DNA of 64,000 nt, taken from contig CM019065.1 of the NCBI GenBank assembly GCA_009667805.1, positions 151,564,101-151,628,100 on the forward strand, read 5' to 3'. The translations under genes and the position numbers were made by a program. The stretch is from Leptobrachium leishanense (lineage: Eukaryota > Chordata > Amphibia > Anura > Megophryidae). The first letter of the stretch is position 1. Every line of letters starts with the position of its first letter. This document shows positions 1-12,534 of this stretch, piece by piece. Under the pieces are notes generated by a model, which worked only from the letters and a program-made list of their open reading frames with translations, did no database searches and was not told the DNA's origin.

Positions 1-38
1 CTTCATGCCATGCACCCCCGAAATAAAACAGAGGTCTA

Positions 39-338
<300 letters not shown>

Positions 339-1589
339 CTATGTGCGCCCTGCTAGCTGGTGGAGGAGGGGAAGGGGACAGGAAAAGAAGGGTGGGTGTC
401 TGCCAACCAAAAACCAGCTGTTTTAATGGGCTTGGGTAATATCATCTAATATAGATGGTCCCTGTGCTGTGGTTTATACCTGACTTATTTACCAGGCCGT
501 CATGCCAGTTAGAAGTTATCATTTCCACATGCAATCATTTATTGAGGTCATGTAACCATAAGTTAAAATTTAGGGAGAAACAATATGTACGTTATGCGTT
601 ATCCCATATTTTAAACCTATGGTGCAATGACATAAAAGGGTCCAAGTCATGAGTTAACCATTCATGCTTTGGTTGTTCAAAATTGGTCCTCATGGCTCAC
701 CAACAGGATCCTACTCATTGGATCGATTTCTGCTGTTTTGGAAATTTCGGCAGCTCCAAAAAAAGATAAGATGCTGAGAATTTTCCACGGCCTGAAGACC
801 CACTTTAATTCGTGACCCTGCTTGTGATCCATATTAATTTCGAAGAACACAAAGCCCCCCCCCAATAACCCCTATGTTAGTTCCAATCTGTAATATTGGT
901 ACATGGAGAGGAGGTAACTCTATATATTGTCATATCTTTAGATTTTGTGTATCCTGTAACTGCATATGAGTGACAGGTCCCTCAGCTGTGGATTCTCTCC
1001 TGAATAATAAATGTCAACTGAAACATTATTTATGTTGGCACAGCCACATAAATTAAAGAGGGAGGCACTGAGTAAACATGAGGGGAGCAAGACAGCAAGA
1101 AACACATAGAGGACCGAAAGTGACAAGGAGAGTACAGACCTCCGGTGACCTCACTTTGAAGGTTTTGTAAGGGTAAGAAACAGGATAGGGGGACACTGGA
1201 AAAGAGAAAACCTCAGACTGTCAAATGGGAGACCCAGGCAGCTAAAATGCCATCGCATTCATCAGTCGTCTGAAAGTGTTCGACAAATGTTTGGTTTAGG
1301 TGTGAATAATGGTAAAGATCGAAATGTCCTATGTTCGGAGTTGAGATACTGCTGTGAATAGATAAGTTACCCGAAAAAAAATGTTTGGCTTTGATGTGAT
1401 GTTGGTAAATTATGAGTTATAGTGTAAAATGTAGAGATTAAATTATGCCTATATATAAAAATATTTGCTAATGTGTGAGAGGAGTACATTGTGTATAAGT
1501 GTATCACAATGTGCTCTACAAAGTTGACAATTCAGTATGCACATTGCAATGAAGACTTTAGAAAAGGGTTTATACAAGTGTATTGGGGT

Positions 1590-1672
1590 GTTCTAAATTT
1601 GGAGCAATCACCATAGAAACCTGTTGCTGTCCCTAGTTCCTATGGTGATTGATCCATTCTTTCTAGAATCTT
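1590..1672. mobile_element. small palindromic MITE-like element
   Basis: The sequence near 1606 (gcaatcaccatagaaac) returns in inverted form near 1640 (gttcctatggtgattg), and the outer bases ttctaaa/tttctagaa also pair. The whole unit of about 80 bp can fold into one imperfect hairpin. No target duplication is obvious and no coding capacity exists. It is most likely a miniature inverted-repeat element of unknown family. Confidence 0.5.
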
Positions 1673-2039
1673 TGCCTGTACAATGCAAAAATGGCATATA
1701 TTCGGCAAAAGTATCCAGAACAAAATCAAAAACCCAGGCCCAAAAAATTTTGTTACTTGGCATTAAAATGTAGAATGTCATTTATGCTCCTCTCACTGGC
1801 TCCTCAATAGTTCGGGTTGTAAAGTTGTAAAAGGGGAGAAACCACTAGTATGTCCCCTTCAATTCACTCCAAAAAGACTCACCATGTACAACTGTCATAA
1901 TGTGAGGTGGAAGTTCAGTTACCACATAGGAGATTGTCACCAATACACATGAATAAGTAAAATCTAAGATTAAAGTTATACACATTAAGCAGTGAATAAA
2001 TGGAAAGAGAGAGGAAGGCATATAAGACGGTAAGAAGTA

Positions 2040-2590
2040 AGTTTTAGCAGCAAGAGAAAAGATGAGGAGGAAAATAAGAGTTAAAGTCAAGAGAAAAGGT
2101 GGCTATAAAATAAAGTGTGGGTGGAAGGGATAGAATACATACATGGCAGGAAAATGGGTGAGACAGATTGGGCCAGAGGGAAAAAAAGGGAAAGGTAGCT
2201 AGTAAGATGGAAAAAAATAAAGACAGGTAAACAGAAGAACAAGATGTTTTGATTAGAGGTTTGTGACCACTGACCGGTGACCTGGCCATTATGTAAAGTG
2301 TCAGTGAGGAAGATGCAGCCATGGGATTAGCACAGCACCAGCACACAAAAAAAAGGGAAAAAAGCATGAGACACATGGAAAAGAGACAGGAGAGAGCGCA
2401 GGAGGGGGAGGACAGAGAAGAGACAGATGGAGGAGGAGAGAGACTAAAAATAGGTGCCAAAGAGAGCAAAAAAACAACCAGAAAAAAAAAACTGGAGGAA
2501 AGGAGGAGAGGGAATGAGGGAGACAGAAATGGAGAGAAAGAAATTAGGAAACTAAGAAGAAAAACAAGAAAACTGATGAAGAGATAAGAA
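2040..2590. repeat. purine-rich low-complexity tract
   Basis: The plus strand is dominated by runs of A and G (for example gaggaggagagagac and aaaaaaaaactggagg), and the minus strand is correspondingly pyrimidine-rich. The reading frames on both strands here translate to lysine/glutamate-rich or serine/leucine/phenylalanine-rich strings, as expected from composition alone. No gene is supported. Confidence 0.7.
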
Positions 2591-2619
2591 ATGTGTCTTG
2601 AAGTAGGTGAAGGACTTGG

Positions 2620-2742
2620 CCAGGGGTGATCAGCCTTAACCTCCCCTCCAGATGTTTTCGACATCGGCAGTCACACATTAGGTCAAAAGAGTCTCGTAGG
2701 AAATGTAGTTCCAAAACATCTGGAGGGCAGAGGTAGAGCACC
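2620..2742. mobile_element. palindromic MITE, family A (ctccagatgtttt ends)
   Basis: The inverted ends are cccctccagatgtttt on the left and aaaacatctggagggc on the right, with gtagttcc next to the right arm. The same ends recur near 9947, 11737, 12196, 45796 and 61693, which defines a dispersed family in this window. The copies are 120-140 bp without insertions and have no coding capacity. Confidence 0.75.
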
Positions 2743-3771
2743 CGTGGACTACGACATTAGGGTGATGATGAAATAAATTTGGACAGGCGACATTAGTAAT
2801 AAGGCTCTGTCTTGACCTGGAAAAGCATCTCGGTATGGTTTTGGCAACAGCGGTCATTGTTTAACATAAGTCAGAGGGCTACTTTTTTTTCTAGGATGAA
2901 ACAAAACTCATTGTTTCTGGGAGTGAAAATCAGAGGGACAAGTGATGTTGGAAGCATAGAAAGAGACAGAAAGAAAGACTATGTATGGTGGTTTGACTAA
3001 GGAAGACAAGAGAGAAAGGCACTAGAGAACGAGAATGAAAAAGACAGAAAAGTAACAAGTAGAAAAGGAGGGCACAGAGGGCTGGCTAATAGCGACCACA
3101 AGGGATGCATCACATCAAGCATGTCATTAACAGCAGAGTATCTCACTGCATCCAGTGAAAGGCTCTGAACACTTCTCCTGCATTGCTAAATTCAGGGATA
3201 TCACTGCCCAATGCCCCTTGAGAAAATGCCTGGAGCTGTGCATGCTGGTACTTGTAGTTCCTGAAGACAAGTGTGGGTTCAAGCTCACTAGTCTTCTCTG
3301 TTTATTGGAAACTCTAATCTAGACATGAGAGACTTGTCGATGAGAGCAGGAGAAGTGGAATTGAAAGAGGAAAAAGTAGGAAAGTTATAAAACCAGTAGA
3401 AAAATATCAAGATTAAGAGCTGTCTCAATAAACAGAGAGTGGTATGGCTGTCAGGACAAAATGTGGATATCTGTGGAATTGCTGGGAGGCATAAGTACTC
3501 TTTTGGTTTCTGTGTCAGAGGGGTTTATGTATATAAACATAAAGCTACACAGCCTCTCAAACCAATAAGCATTTACCATGCTCCATCCTTGATGCATCCT
3601 CTACCAGTCTCCCGAACCATTTGCTCTGCACGGCCCCAGTCCCCAATCCCCCCATGCATGGCTTACTGGAATGGAAAAGGGAGGTGAAGGCTGCAGTGCC
3701 CACGTGCACAAATCCTCACCTGAGTCCCCCCATGCCATGTCACCCAACCCTCCCTGCCCGTGAATACTAAC

Positions 3772-3844
3772 CTTCAGGTCCCTGTGCACAATGTCACAGG
3801 AGTGTGTGAAACAAACACTTTCTAATATCTGATGGAGACAGTGA
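3772..3844 (-). CDS. camk2b: CaMKII alternative exon 6 (6b), duplicate of the catalytic-loop exon
   Basis: This second 73-nt exon 6 lies between exon 5 and the canonical exon 6. On the minus strand a long pyrimidine tract ending ttttttcag precedes it, and AAG|gttagt follows it. After the AG from exon 5 it reads S-HCLHQILESVCFTHS-CDIVHRDLK: open, same length and same phase as exon 6a, with 14 of 24 residues identical. The last 15 nt (cacagggacctgaag) are identical in both copies, and the catalytic HRDLK is intact. Changes concentrate in the helix and the bend before HRD. Residues HQILESV and DIVHRDLK resemble the CaMKII-gamma exon as I recall it. Using both exons (146 nt) or neither would shift the frame, so mutually exclusive use is inferred. 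Function is suggested by intact splice signals and frame, but no transcript evidence is visible here. Confidence 0.85.
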
Positions 3845-4961
3845 CTGAAAAACAAAACCAGCAGACCAGGGCACAGAAAGACAATGAAAGGGCACAAATG
3901 AGCAAATAAAAAGAACAGACAATGGGGATGGAGTAAAGGGCAACAAAGGGGGAATTCAGTGGCGCATTTATTTGAATTGATATAATATGGGTGTTGACAG
4001 AAAACAAAAAAGTGCACAAAGGGCCAAAATTTTCCCAATAAGGTAGTGTTTACCAAAAAGTCATAGGGAAAGAAAATGATGGAGATGGAAAGGACGCAAT
4101 AAGGGGCATGAAGTATGGAAACATGTATGGACAACAGGTAGTAATGTATTGGTGGATTGAAGAGAAGTCAAAGGGATATATGATGAGAGATTAATTTAAG
4201 GACAACACAGGGCAATATTTGTATATTATCCAGCCCAGGGGAAGAGGGAAGTGCAGAGCATTAGATTGACACAAAAGGAAAACAGACAGGGAGAAAACAG
4301 ATCAAGAAAAGGGTAGAGGGGACAAGAGAGAAACACAATGTCTTAACATCACAAAACATAACATCGGAGAAGAGGCAACATGCAGGTCTGTACAGTGACA
4401 TAGAATTACTATCCAACATAAACTGCGCTGTCCATGGTGATATAGGGAGGTTTGCAGGGCATGCCCTCCTTATTTAATCCCATAGATTGAATAGTTCACA
4501 TATCCCTTTACTTCTCAGTGATCCCATGTATAGATCATTTTGATAGAGGAAGAAAAGTTAATTGCAGCATATAATTATGACTATATTTTGGGCAACACTT
4601 TGAGTGATACTACATTGCACTAGGTTTTGGTATATTATATATTAAAATATTGGACTCTACAATCAAAATCCCACACTCAACCAACCCCACCCCTACAATT
4701 CATAATTCCTCTCACAAATATTAGACAGTTTGTCAAAGAAGACATGGGTTAGGAGGTTTTTTGGTACCATAAATTTCCTTCAGGTTATTTCAACAAAGTT
4801 TCATTTTGCTCTTAAACCATTTTATAGGCATCTCACAAAAATATATATTCTTAATTTGAATTTATCAGGGTAACCAGCAGTGATTTGACTGTGTAAATGA
4901 CTGGGTAGGCAGTGGGTTAACAGGTAAAAGGATTGATGAAGGGAGGTAGCATGATACCCAC
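3845..4961 (-). other. intron between exon 5 and exon 6b
   Basis: About 1.1 kb with no recognised repeat or exon. The only functional feature seen is the pyrimidine-rich acceptor region of exon 6b, about 3845-3900, which on the minus strand is dominated by T and C. Confidence 0.7.
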
Positions 4962-5027
4962 CTTGCATCAGCTTCACTGTAATATTCTCTCGCCACAATA
5001 TCTTCAAACAACTCCCCACCTGTGACC
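4962..5027 (-). CDS. camk2b: CaMKII kinase-domain exon 5
   Basis: This 66-nt exon encodes the hinge-following segment of the kinase domain. On the minus strand gttttag precedes it and AAG|gtgggt follows it. With CT from exon 4 it reads L-VTGGELFEDIVAREYY-SEADA and leaves AG for exon 6. The sequence equals that of vertebrate CaMKII paralogues as I recall them, including the GGELFEDI segment at the ATP-pocket edge. Its 3' phase fits both exon 6 copies equally well, which is what makes them interchangeable. Confidence 0.96.
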
Positions 5028-6271
5028 CTAAAACAACAAAGAAATGGTGTAAGTATATGTGGTTTTACCTTGTCTGCTGCATACGGGACTCTTTGAGGCC
5101 ACGTGTTCTGTGGTGCAAATATAGAGACAATCCATCTCTCTTCTGGCCTTGCGATTCCATGGCAGTGATGCATGTTTGGAAATGGAAAGCCAGGGAATGG
5201 GTTTCAGTAAGTTCTGCTTTCTCCTGTGGTTCAATAATAGCATTTAAAGTTATATCTGCTTGCTTCTACCTGTCAGCTTTCCAAAACAAGCCATGAAAAC
5301 GAAGGTATTATACAAAGGTATCATTTTACCATTTTCTCTTTAAATTAACAAAAAATGGTTATTTTTTTAGCTCATTCTATATTGCCAAAAATATTATTTT
5401 TCTACATATGACATTTTCCTGTAGTCCTGACACCATAATTCATTCTAACTCCTCCTATTGCTCTAATGAACATCTCATTAGAAGTTATCCTATTGTTCCA
5501 TATAACCCATCCTAATCTCCTGGGAATCCACGCTCTATAACCTCATTTGATGCACGTATAATAGAAAATTGGGTGTATTGAATAATAAACTACATCTGCT
5601 GATTGTTTCGCATCAAGCACTGTGTCCCAGAATTGCTTTTAACACATTTAATCACGCAGACATGAGGGAATAGGAGGCATTTAACTTGGATGTGGCAGGC
5701 AGAGGGATGTAGGATGGTACAGCAAATAGAACAGATAAAGGTATCTGCAGAGAGCAGGACGAGTGATACAGCAGGTGGGGGGTTAATGAAGAGGAATACG
5801 GAGAATCAGTCCAACGAAGCAGGGTTGGGGAGCTACACACTGTGTTATATATAGAATGATGACTTCTAAAATGTGTCACAGCAGCACCTGCCTTCAATAG
5901 AGGAGCGCGGGGAGGGGAACTCACAGAATGTTCATTAGTATGTGAGCAGAAAGGGTGACAGAAGGGGGTACAGGATAGGGTGGAGGTGTAGTGACACATG
6001 GATGTGGGGGTTCAGCACAGGGATAACAGAGGGCTGGAAGACAGGATGGGGAATGACAAGTCTAAATGTGTGTAGGTTTGACAAGATAAGATGCGAGAGC
6101 ACAAAAAGCATGGGGCGGGCTGTAGCACAGGCAGGTAGGAAGGCAGCAACAGAGGTTTGTGCAGTCAGCAAAAAAATAGCAGTGGGAGAGCTAATCTCTA
6201 TACAACAGCTGCTGAGGCCAAAGGGCTGGATGGATAAATTAAAACAAAGGGCCTTGTTCCAGCTGAGCTGG

Positions 6272-6339
6272 TAATAGGGAGCCACAGGAAAACTGTAGTG
6301 CGAGCCATTAACCATCAGTGGCTCCCTATTATTGGCTCG
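6272..6339. repeat. perfect 14-bp inverted repeat (hairpin)
   Basis: taatagggagccac at 6272-6285 is exactly complementary to gtggctccctatta at 6318-6331. A second short pair, cgagcc/ggctcg, flanks the loop and outer side. It is probably a remnant of a palindromic element; nothing supports a transcription terminator role. Confidence 0.55.
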
Positions 6340-7124
6340 CTTACAAGTAAGCCATTATAGTAGTGGCTTGACTTGTAATTTTAGGGAGACATCGTCTCCT
6401 GGAGGTCATAAAACTCCATGGAGATTTGCGGAAGCTCGTGCTTACAGGATCATGCAGTGTCAGTAGAGGGACAATGGGAACTATTTATACCCAGTCTCCT
6501 TCTGTGAGAGGAAGGTGGATCACAACATCCTCTGTACTGTGGAACCTGAAGTGAGTATGGATTTATTTGAAGATTTTATTTGCAAATGCAAATTCGCTTA
6601 ACACTAGGTTCTCTGGTATTTTTTTTTCATCTAAATACCGGCTCAAGAAAATAACAGGGAACTTCGGAATCACTTATTATTAACCAACTGCTGGTAATTA
6701 GCACTTCCTTCACAACGTATAGGAAATGTTAATTTACAGTAGGCCTCCACAAAAACCTAGCTGCAAGAGAAGTCTCCGACTCGGCTGGAATAGCAAGGGA
6801 ACCATTATGATTAAAGATTGGGGTCATCAGAACTAACAGCTCACTTGTTAACCTTAACAGTCTGCGTGGAAGAGGGCCCACATATGGATTACAAAGGATT
6901 TGTGGCTTACAAATTTTGATCAATTTGTATCTAATCTGCATAGTGGAGTAACATATACTTTGATAATTTGGCAAGATTTAAGTGGATTCACAGGCATTGA
7001 TGCACATCTGGAAAACGCCAAAACAGCTGCTTAGAGAAGAGATTTGCACTTGTAATAGCCATTCACTATAGCAGGGGTCCGTAATTATTGAGCCTCAGTT
7101 GTTGGAACCTACCTGCCTCCCATC

Positions 7125-7320
7125 TCACTCATTATATTACATTATTTGGTAATTATATTGCATCAACATATTCTGTGGTGCTTTACAAATGGGAAGATAG
7201 GAACTAAAGACATACCGATAGTGAGGGGATGAAGGGCCCTGCCCTTGGAACAATCTAGCAATTGCAGCACTTACACAAATGTTCTGCCAGACGGCCTATG
7301 AATTTACAATCTAAGGCAGG
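7125..7320 (-). mobile_element. LINE 3' tail remnant, minus strand
   Basis: The text 'catattctgtggtgctttacaa' is a diverged match to the tail seen at 34040-34110 and 63040-63110, where the same region reads as 'attccgtagcgctgtacaatggg'. The phrase acaatctaa(g) follows at a matching distance. Only the non-coding 3' end is present. Confidence 0.5.
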
Positions 7321-9542
7321 GATCTCAAACTCTAGTCCCTCAGATGTTGACTGCCTGAAATTCCCAAAATTATTTGAATGCAATAGATAGCTAAAGAGTC
7401 AAGGGAGTACATGAAATGAAATGAAGGAGTGTGAAGTTGATGGCCGTAGAGAGCATGAGAAAGCTACATAAATTGCATTGACTGTGAAAGAGTTAGTAAG
7501 GTGTTTGGAGGTGTGAAACCACCTGAAGGCTGACAGCATAAAAGTAAATCAGTGACAAAGTGTGAGGGCAGTGCAGGAGTTACTATGAGAAGTGGATGAG
7601 ATTGATCAGATTTGAAACAAAAGCAAAGGTTTATGAAGAAAAATTTATGATAGGGCAGAGTCAAAGGTAAAGTGAAAAAGGCCATACCGTGAGTGAAACA
7701 TTTGGCAGAGAACCCCCCCCCCAAAAAAAAAGTAAAATATGAGTTAATATTGATTGTAGCCATGCTTTACCTGAAATGGATTCTGGCTGAAAGGGCTGGC
7801 AATTACTGTGAGGGTTGGATGAGATTGATCAGATTTGAGCACAGATTTTGACTGATAGGGGATGCAATTAGTGTGACTCGTAAGACTCAAACATTCAATA
7901 CATACAATGTACCATTAGATCGTTGCAGTAACAATATTGATAGAGATGCTGATATTGCTTTCGAATAAGTCTGGCATTGGACGAAATTTTAAAAATTCTA
8001 CACACTATCCTGTATGTCTGATGCGGACCCAGGTATCATTGTTCACTAGGTACTGCAGGACACAGATCCCAGATACACAAGCTGAAGGTGCTGTCCAGCA
8101 TGAAACCGAGCTGGACCTTAATGACAATCAGCCTGGGAATAGCTGAGGCTGCTGCACAGTAGGATTGAGATGCAGTGAAGAGCAGCTACACTCATGTCTT
8201 GTCTTCATCTAACGCCCACAGAGCTGTAACACCAAACAGCCTGCTGTATTTATAGGATGAGTAAACCACCCCCTCCTATATGCTTGCACCAAAAGCCTCT
8301 GCAGAATAGAAGGGTTATTCTATATTTTTCATAGCGATGGATTCTAGCTACCTTTTTTACCATTACAAAGAGTACAGTACCCCAAAGATCACCACAAATT
8401 TGAACTGACAGGTAGCACAATGAGCTAGTATAATACCAGGTTCCCTTACACAGCACAAATGTTAATACCTGGGAGCTTCAGAATGCCCATAAAATTCTGC
8501 AGATTTCGCACAGGTTGGCAGACAGTTATCAAAGTTGACATCCTACTGGAGACTTACTGTGTACCCAGACATTATCGTTAGAGGGTCCTACGAACCTGTC
8601 ATAAAAGAACATATTCCTACTATATATGCTGGGATTAATTATAACCACCATAATATATATTTTGTTTTGCAAACAGGGGTCAATTGTTACAAAAATAAGT
8701 GAGGGACCTCAACACTACTTCTGACTCTAAATCAAATGATGCCATCTCACCTGTCTCCTGCTCAAATTGATTGATGTATATGTGAATCAGTCACACACAC
8801 ACACATATATGTACAGTATATATACACAAAAGTGAGCTGGGTTTTAGGTAATCAAAACAAATATCATATATTATGATCTAGGGGTTAAGCATCAATACCA
8901 ACCAATTACATTCTATCTCCTGCTGATGAGGGTAAATTAGCCCAAAACAGCTTGATTGAGTCTGGTTGCATAACCTGGCCTTTGCTTAAAAAAAAGCAAA
9001 ATTTAAATATGGCATGGCATTGGACAAGGAGGGTTCTGCGTTATTACAGATCTAGATGCCAAACAAGTGAGAAGCTGTGGACTTCAATTGAATATCCTGC
9101 CCAGAGTTCTTTGCTGCATATGGGGAATGTAGCACATGTGCTCTGTAAGTGGTTCTCTGAATTGCTGGGATGTGTAAAAGTCCTCTGCCACTATAAACTT
9201 TATTATTTGCAGTCTGGATGCTTTTAATCTCACTTTTTGCCCTCCGCCACTACTTAAATGCTTATTGACTTAATAATGAAAACAAAGGAGTTATCACCTA
9301 ACAAATGTTTCAGTGTGTGGGCCAAATAGGAACTGAATTTCCTCTGAACCAGTAGTGGAGGAACTGAATTCCCATGCATTCCTGCTCAATTTGACACCTA
9401 GGACTAATGCCTACCTTCCTACCTTCCAAAGCAATAAAGCGTCTTATACCATCTACAACTATATGGGAAGCCCCACTTCATACGGTACACTCCTTTAGCT
9501 CATTGGGAACAGCAAGTAGGTAGGAGATAACTGTTGACTTAC

Positions 9543-9597
9543 AGGTCAAAGATGAGATAGTGAAAGCCTTCTTCTGATATACTGTCATGGAGGCGTA
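9543..9597 (-). CDS. camk2b: CaMKII kinase-domain exon 4
   Basis: This 55-nt exon is preceded on the minus strand by tctccacag and followed by CT|gtaagt. With G from exon 3 it reads V-RLHDSISEEGFHYLIFD and leaves CT for exon 5. It corresponds to the strand leading to the hinge of the kinase domain. Ile rather than Val in FHYLIFDL resembles the alpha paralogue, while Phe in GFHY resembles beta, gamma and delta. Paralogue assignment therefore cannot rest on this exon alone. Confidence 0.95.
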
Positions 9598-9946
9598 CTG
9601 TGGAGACAAGAAATTGAGATTATTATATTATTTTTATTTTGTTCCTCAAAAACCCTTTTTCCACTATATAATTACATGGGGATATTGTTTCAGGCAATAT
9701 AATTCATAATAACGCACAGTGTATTGTTTTCTAGTGAGTATTAATATTTCAAATGGGATGGAAAATGCATGAGTTGCAAGGCTGCAGTCTGCCGAATTCA
9801 TGTACTACAGGTAAGAAATTAAAGAGGAATTTCCAGATGACAAGCCATGATTTTTCTCCTGACGTATATGATTTATGCATATTATATATAACCTGGCCTT
9901 TTAGGGGTACTTGAAGACAGGGCTGAGACGACCCACTTCTCTAGAC

Positions 9947-10081
9947 CACAGGTTAGCAACTCTGCCCTCCAGATGTTTGGAAACTTCCTTTCCAATGAGG
10001 CTCTACCAAGCTAATGAGTGGATGAGTGTCACTGGAGATGTAGTTCCAAAACATCTGGAGGGCCAAGGTTGCTGATCCCTG
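9947..10081. mobile_element. palindromic MITE, family A
   Basis: The left end runs from caggttagcaac into ccctccagatgttt, and the right end reads aaaacatctggagggcc then aaggttgctgatccctg. This copy has no insertion, so it shows the empty state of the site occupied in the two copies at 11737 and 12196. No coding capacity. Confidence 0.75.
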
Positions 10082-11736
10082 CCTGCCCTAGACAGCTACT
10101 GCTGCTAGATGAGTGAGGGGAAGAAATGAAAGTATAAGTGATAAATAGATGTATGTCTTTTTGAATAAATGTATGATTATATGTGTGACATTGTGGCTGA
10201 TTAGGAGATTGACATGTATGTTTTGAGTGAGTAGCTAGCTACGAGTGTTTGCGAGATAGAGATGTTTGTTTGAATATGGGCGGCAACTTTGTTCTGCTTG
10301 AACACTGTTGTTGGGATATGATTGTAAGTTAGGGTTGCCAGAATGGCCATGTTTTCCTGAATGCATATTACTACTTCATGCAGGAGAACAGGAAAATATG
10401 GCCAATCTAGAAACCATATTGAAGGTATGGATTTGTCTCTTTAAAAGAAACTGTATGAAGTTGCTATAACGAAAACTGTCTGGCCTCTAAAATTTGTATC
10501 TGTCTCCAAATGTCTTGTTAAGTCCTACACCATAACCAAAGTCCGACTTTTATTGGAATACTAGGCAAAGCACAGTCTAGACAAAACTGATAATATATTC
10601 TGCATGTTCTGCTCATTTCCTTCCTTCATACCCATATTTTTATTGATCTCCTCCCCTAATGTTTTTCAGCAAATAATAAGCTCTACAAGTTAATGTAAGT
10701 GGTAAAAGGGAAATTTCTTAAATGGGGGAATTAAAATGTGCAATTCTTAAAATCCCCATTTCAGTACATACCCCCATGTAGTGCAAGATATATAATCTCC
10801 TTTATACCTTAAGTATTCCTGCGGATTTCCTGACCTTTATTATTATGAGTAATAATTAGTCAAATCATTCACCATGCATCATTTATTTACCACATTGCCA
10901 TAACATGAAAAGCCATACTAAATGTGAGCATATTAGCCCTGAAAATCACAGCACTTTAAACATGTCCATCATGCAAACAATAAATGTCTTGTTCAACCCA
11001 GACAGATTGAAAAATAGAAATTGTACCAGATAAGGAGTGCTTCAATTAAATGGGTAATTCTATGTTCGGGTTTTATTGGCATTCATCACTAAAATGTGAT
11101 ATATTTTTTGGTGTTAAAAACAGATAATGTATCAGTAGACAGTATTTTGCTGCATTTAAAGCACGGATAATGCTTGGGATTTGTTTGTAGTAGGAACAGT
11201 TCTGCTATTGCACAGGAATACAAGAATGTTCCTTATAATATGATGTTGATATTGCAAATTTGCATGTGTATCCTGGAACAGAAGCACCACATTATTTATC
11301 TGTAGAGAATCAGTGTGTATAAGCTTCAGAAATGTCAACAATGCTTAAAAACATACATTGTAATATGTCATGTTGCAAATCACTGGGAGTTTACTCATTT
11401 GTTAGGTGAAGAGAGATAAGGTGAGTTGAGAACTGTTATGATTATTGAAAAAAGACCGACACTATGAATGAACAAGCCATGTATGACACTCTTTTTTTTC
11501 ATGTAATTTGGACTGACTTGTGATGTTCATGTGAGTATGACATTAATATTTGTACATATTAAAGGGAATGTGGGAAACCAGACCTTTTTCATAACAGTAT
11601 GTAGGAATGTATTATCACTTTGGCCCTGGGGTTGCATGTTTTTTTCCTAATGGCTTTTATTTTTTAGGTTCAATATATTTCAGGTGTGCAGGTGTATAAC
11701 AGAGCTGCAAAGCAATTAAACTACAAGCGATGAGCC

Positions 11737-12061
11737 TCTAGACCAGGTGTAGGCAACGACGGCCCTCCAAATGTTTTGAAACTACATTTCCCGTGATGCT
11801 CAGCTGCTCATTATGTTTGGAGTACCTCAAGGGAAATATACAGGTCTATTCAAAGAAAGGTGAAACTCAGGAGAATGACTGGAGAAGTGAAAATTCTAGA
11901 TCAAAATAGCCAAACCAGAAAAACTCTCCCATTTATCTCACTTTCCAAATCGGCTGTTTGGTCTAGATTGTACTCTTCTCCTGCCAGTTCTCCTGATTTT
12001 CACCTTTCTCTGAATAATCCTGATAGTTCCAAAACATTTGGAGAGCCAGGGCTGCTGACCC
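11737..12061. mobile_element. palindromic MITE, family A, interrupted by a family B element
   Basis: The outer arms are ggccctccaaatgtttt (left) and ccaaaacatttggagagcc (right). The element is split at a TA between gggaaata and gttcc by the family B element 11841-12022. Comparison with the uninterrupted copies at 9947 and 61693 confirms that gttcc normally follows that TA directly. Confidence 0.75.
11841..12022. mobile_element. palindromic MITE, family B (TA target)
   Basis: This family starts caggtctattcaaag or cagggttattcagag and ends in the inverse, with inner parts gagaatgactggagaag and tctcctgccagttctcc. Here it is inserted in a family A element at a TA. Target TA use and CAG termini suggest Tc1/mariner-type mobilisation; this is an inference, since no transposase is encoded. 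Confidence 0.75.
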
Positions 12062-12195
12062 CAGATTTATAGGAATATTTATATTAATTTTATAAATATC
12101 TATCACAAGCAAATTACACCAGGATTTCTATTAATTACAAGTATCCCAGGACAGGGCAGCAAAATGACATATTGTAATATTAAATATTCCTATAA

Positions 12196-12526
12196 ATCAG
12201 GGGTCAGCAACCCTGGTCCTCCGAATGTTTTGGAACTATATTTCCCTTGAGGCTCTGCGAAGCTAATGAGCAACCGAGCATCACAGGACATTATCAGGGT
12301 TATTCAGAGAGCGTGAAAAGCAGGAGAATGACTGGAGAATGAAAAATTCTAGGTAAAATAGCCGATTTGGAAAGTGAGATGAAAGGGAGAATTTTTCTGG
12401 TTTGGCTATTTTGACCTAGAATTTTTCATTCTCCAGTCATTCTCCAGTCATTCTCCTGCTTTTCACGCTCTCTGAATAACCCTGGTAGTTTCAAAACAAC
12501 TGGAGGGCAGTAGTTGCCCACACTTG
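12196..12526. mobile_element. palindromic MITE, family A, interrupted by a second family B element
   Basis: The left arm contains ggtcctccgaatgttttgg and the right arm caaaacaactggagggcag. The interruption lies at the same internal TA as in the copy at 11737-12061: the host resumes with TAgtttcaaaac. Confidence 0.75.
12295..12484. mobile_element. palindromic MITE, family B, almost perfect hairpin
   Basis: Ends are cagggttattcagagagcg and cgctctctgaataaccctg, fully complementary. The inner arms also match (gaatgactggagaatg and its complement), with a small local duplication of the cattctccagt unit on the right side. The flanks fit a TA target with one extra base on each side. Confidence 0.8.
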
Positions 12527-12534
12527 CTCTAGAC

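Larger units (their letters stand above)
5028..9542 (-). other. intron 4
   Basis: About 4.5 kb without a recognised exon. It contains a hairpin-forming repeat (6272-6339), a LINE 3' tail remnant (7125-7320), a partial family A palindromic fragment (about 7312-7395), a short CA/TA microsatellite (about 8796-8826) and a degenerate hammerhead-like core (8923-8960). The rest is unassigned unique-looking sequence. Confidence 0.65.

Noticed and set aside
2044..2664. 206-residue minus-strand frame rich in S, L and F
   Set aside because: Composition artefact of a purine-rich tract on the plus strand; no conserved motif.
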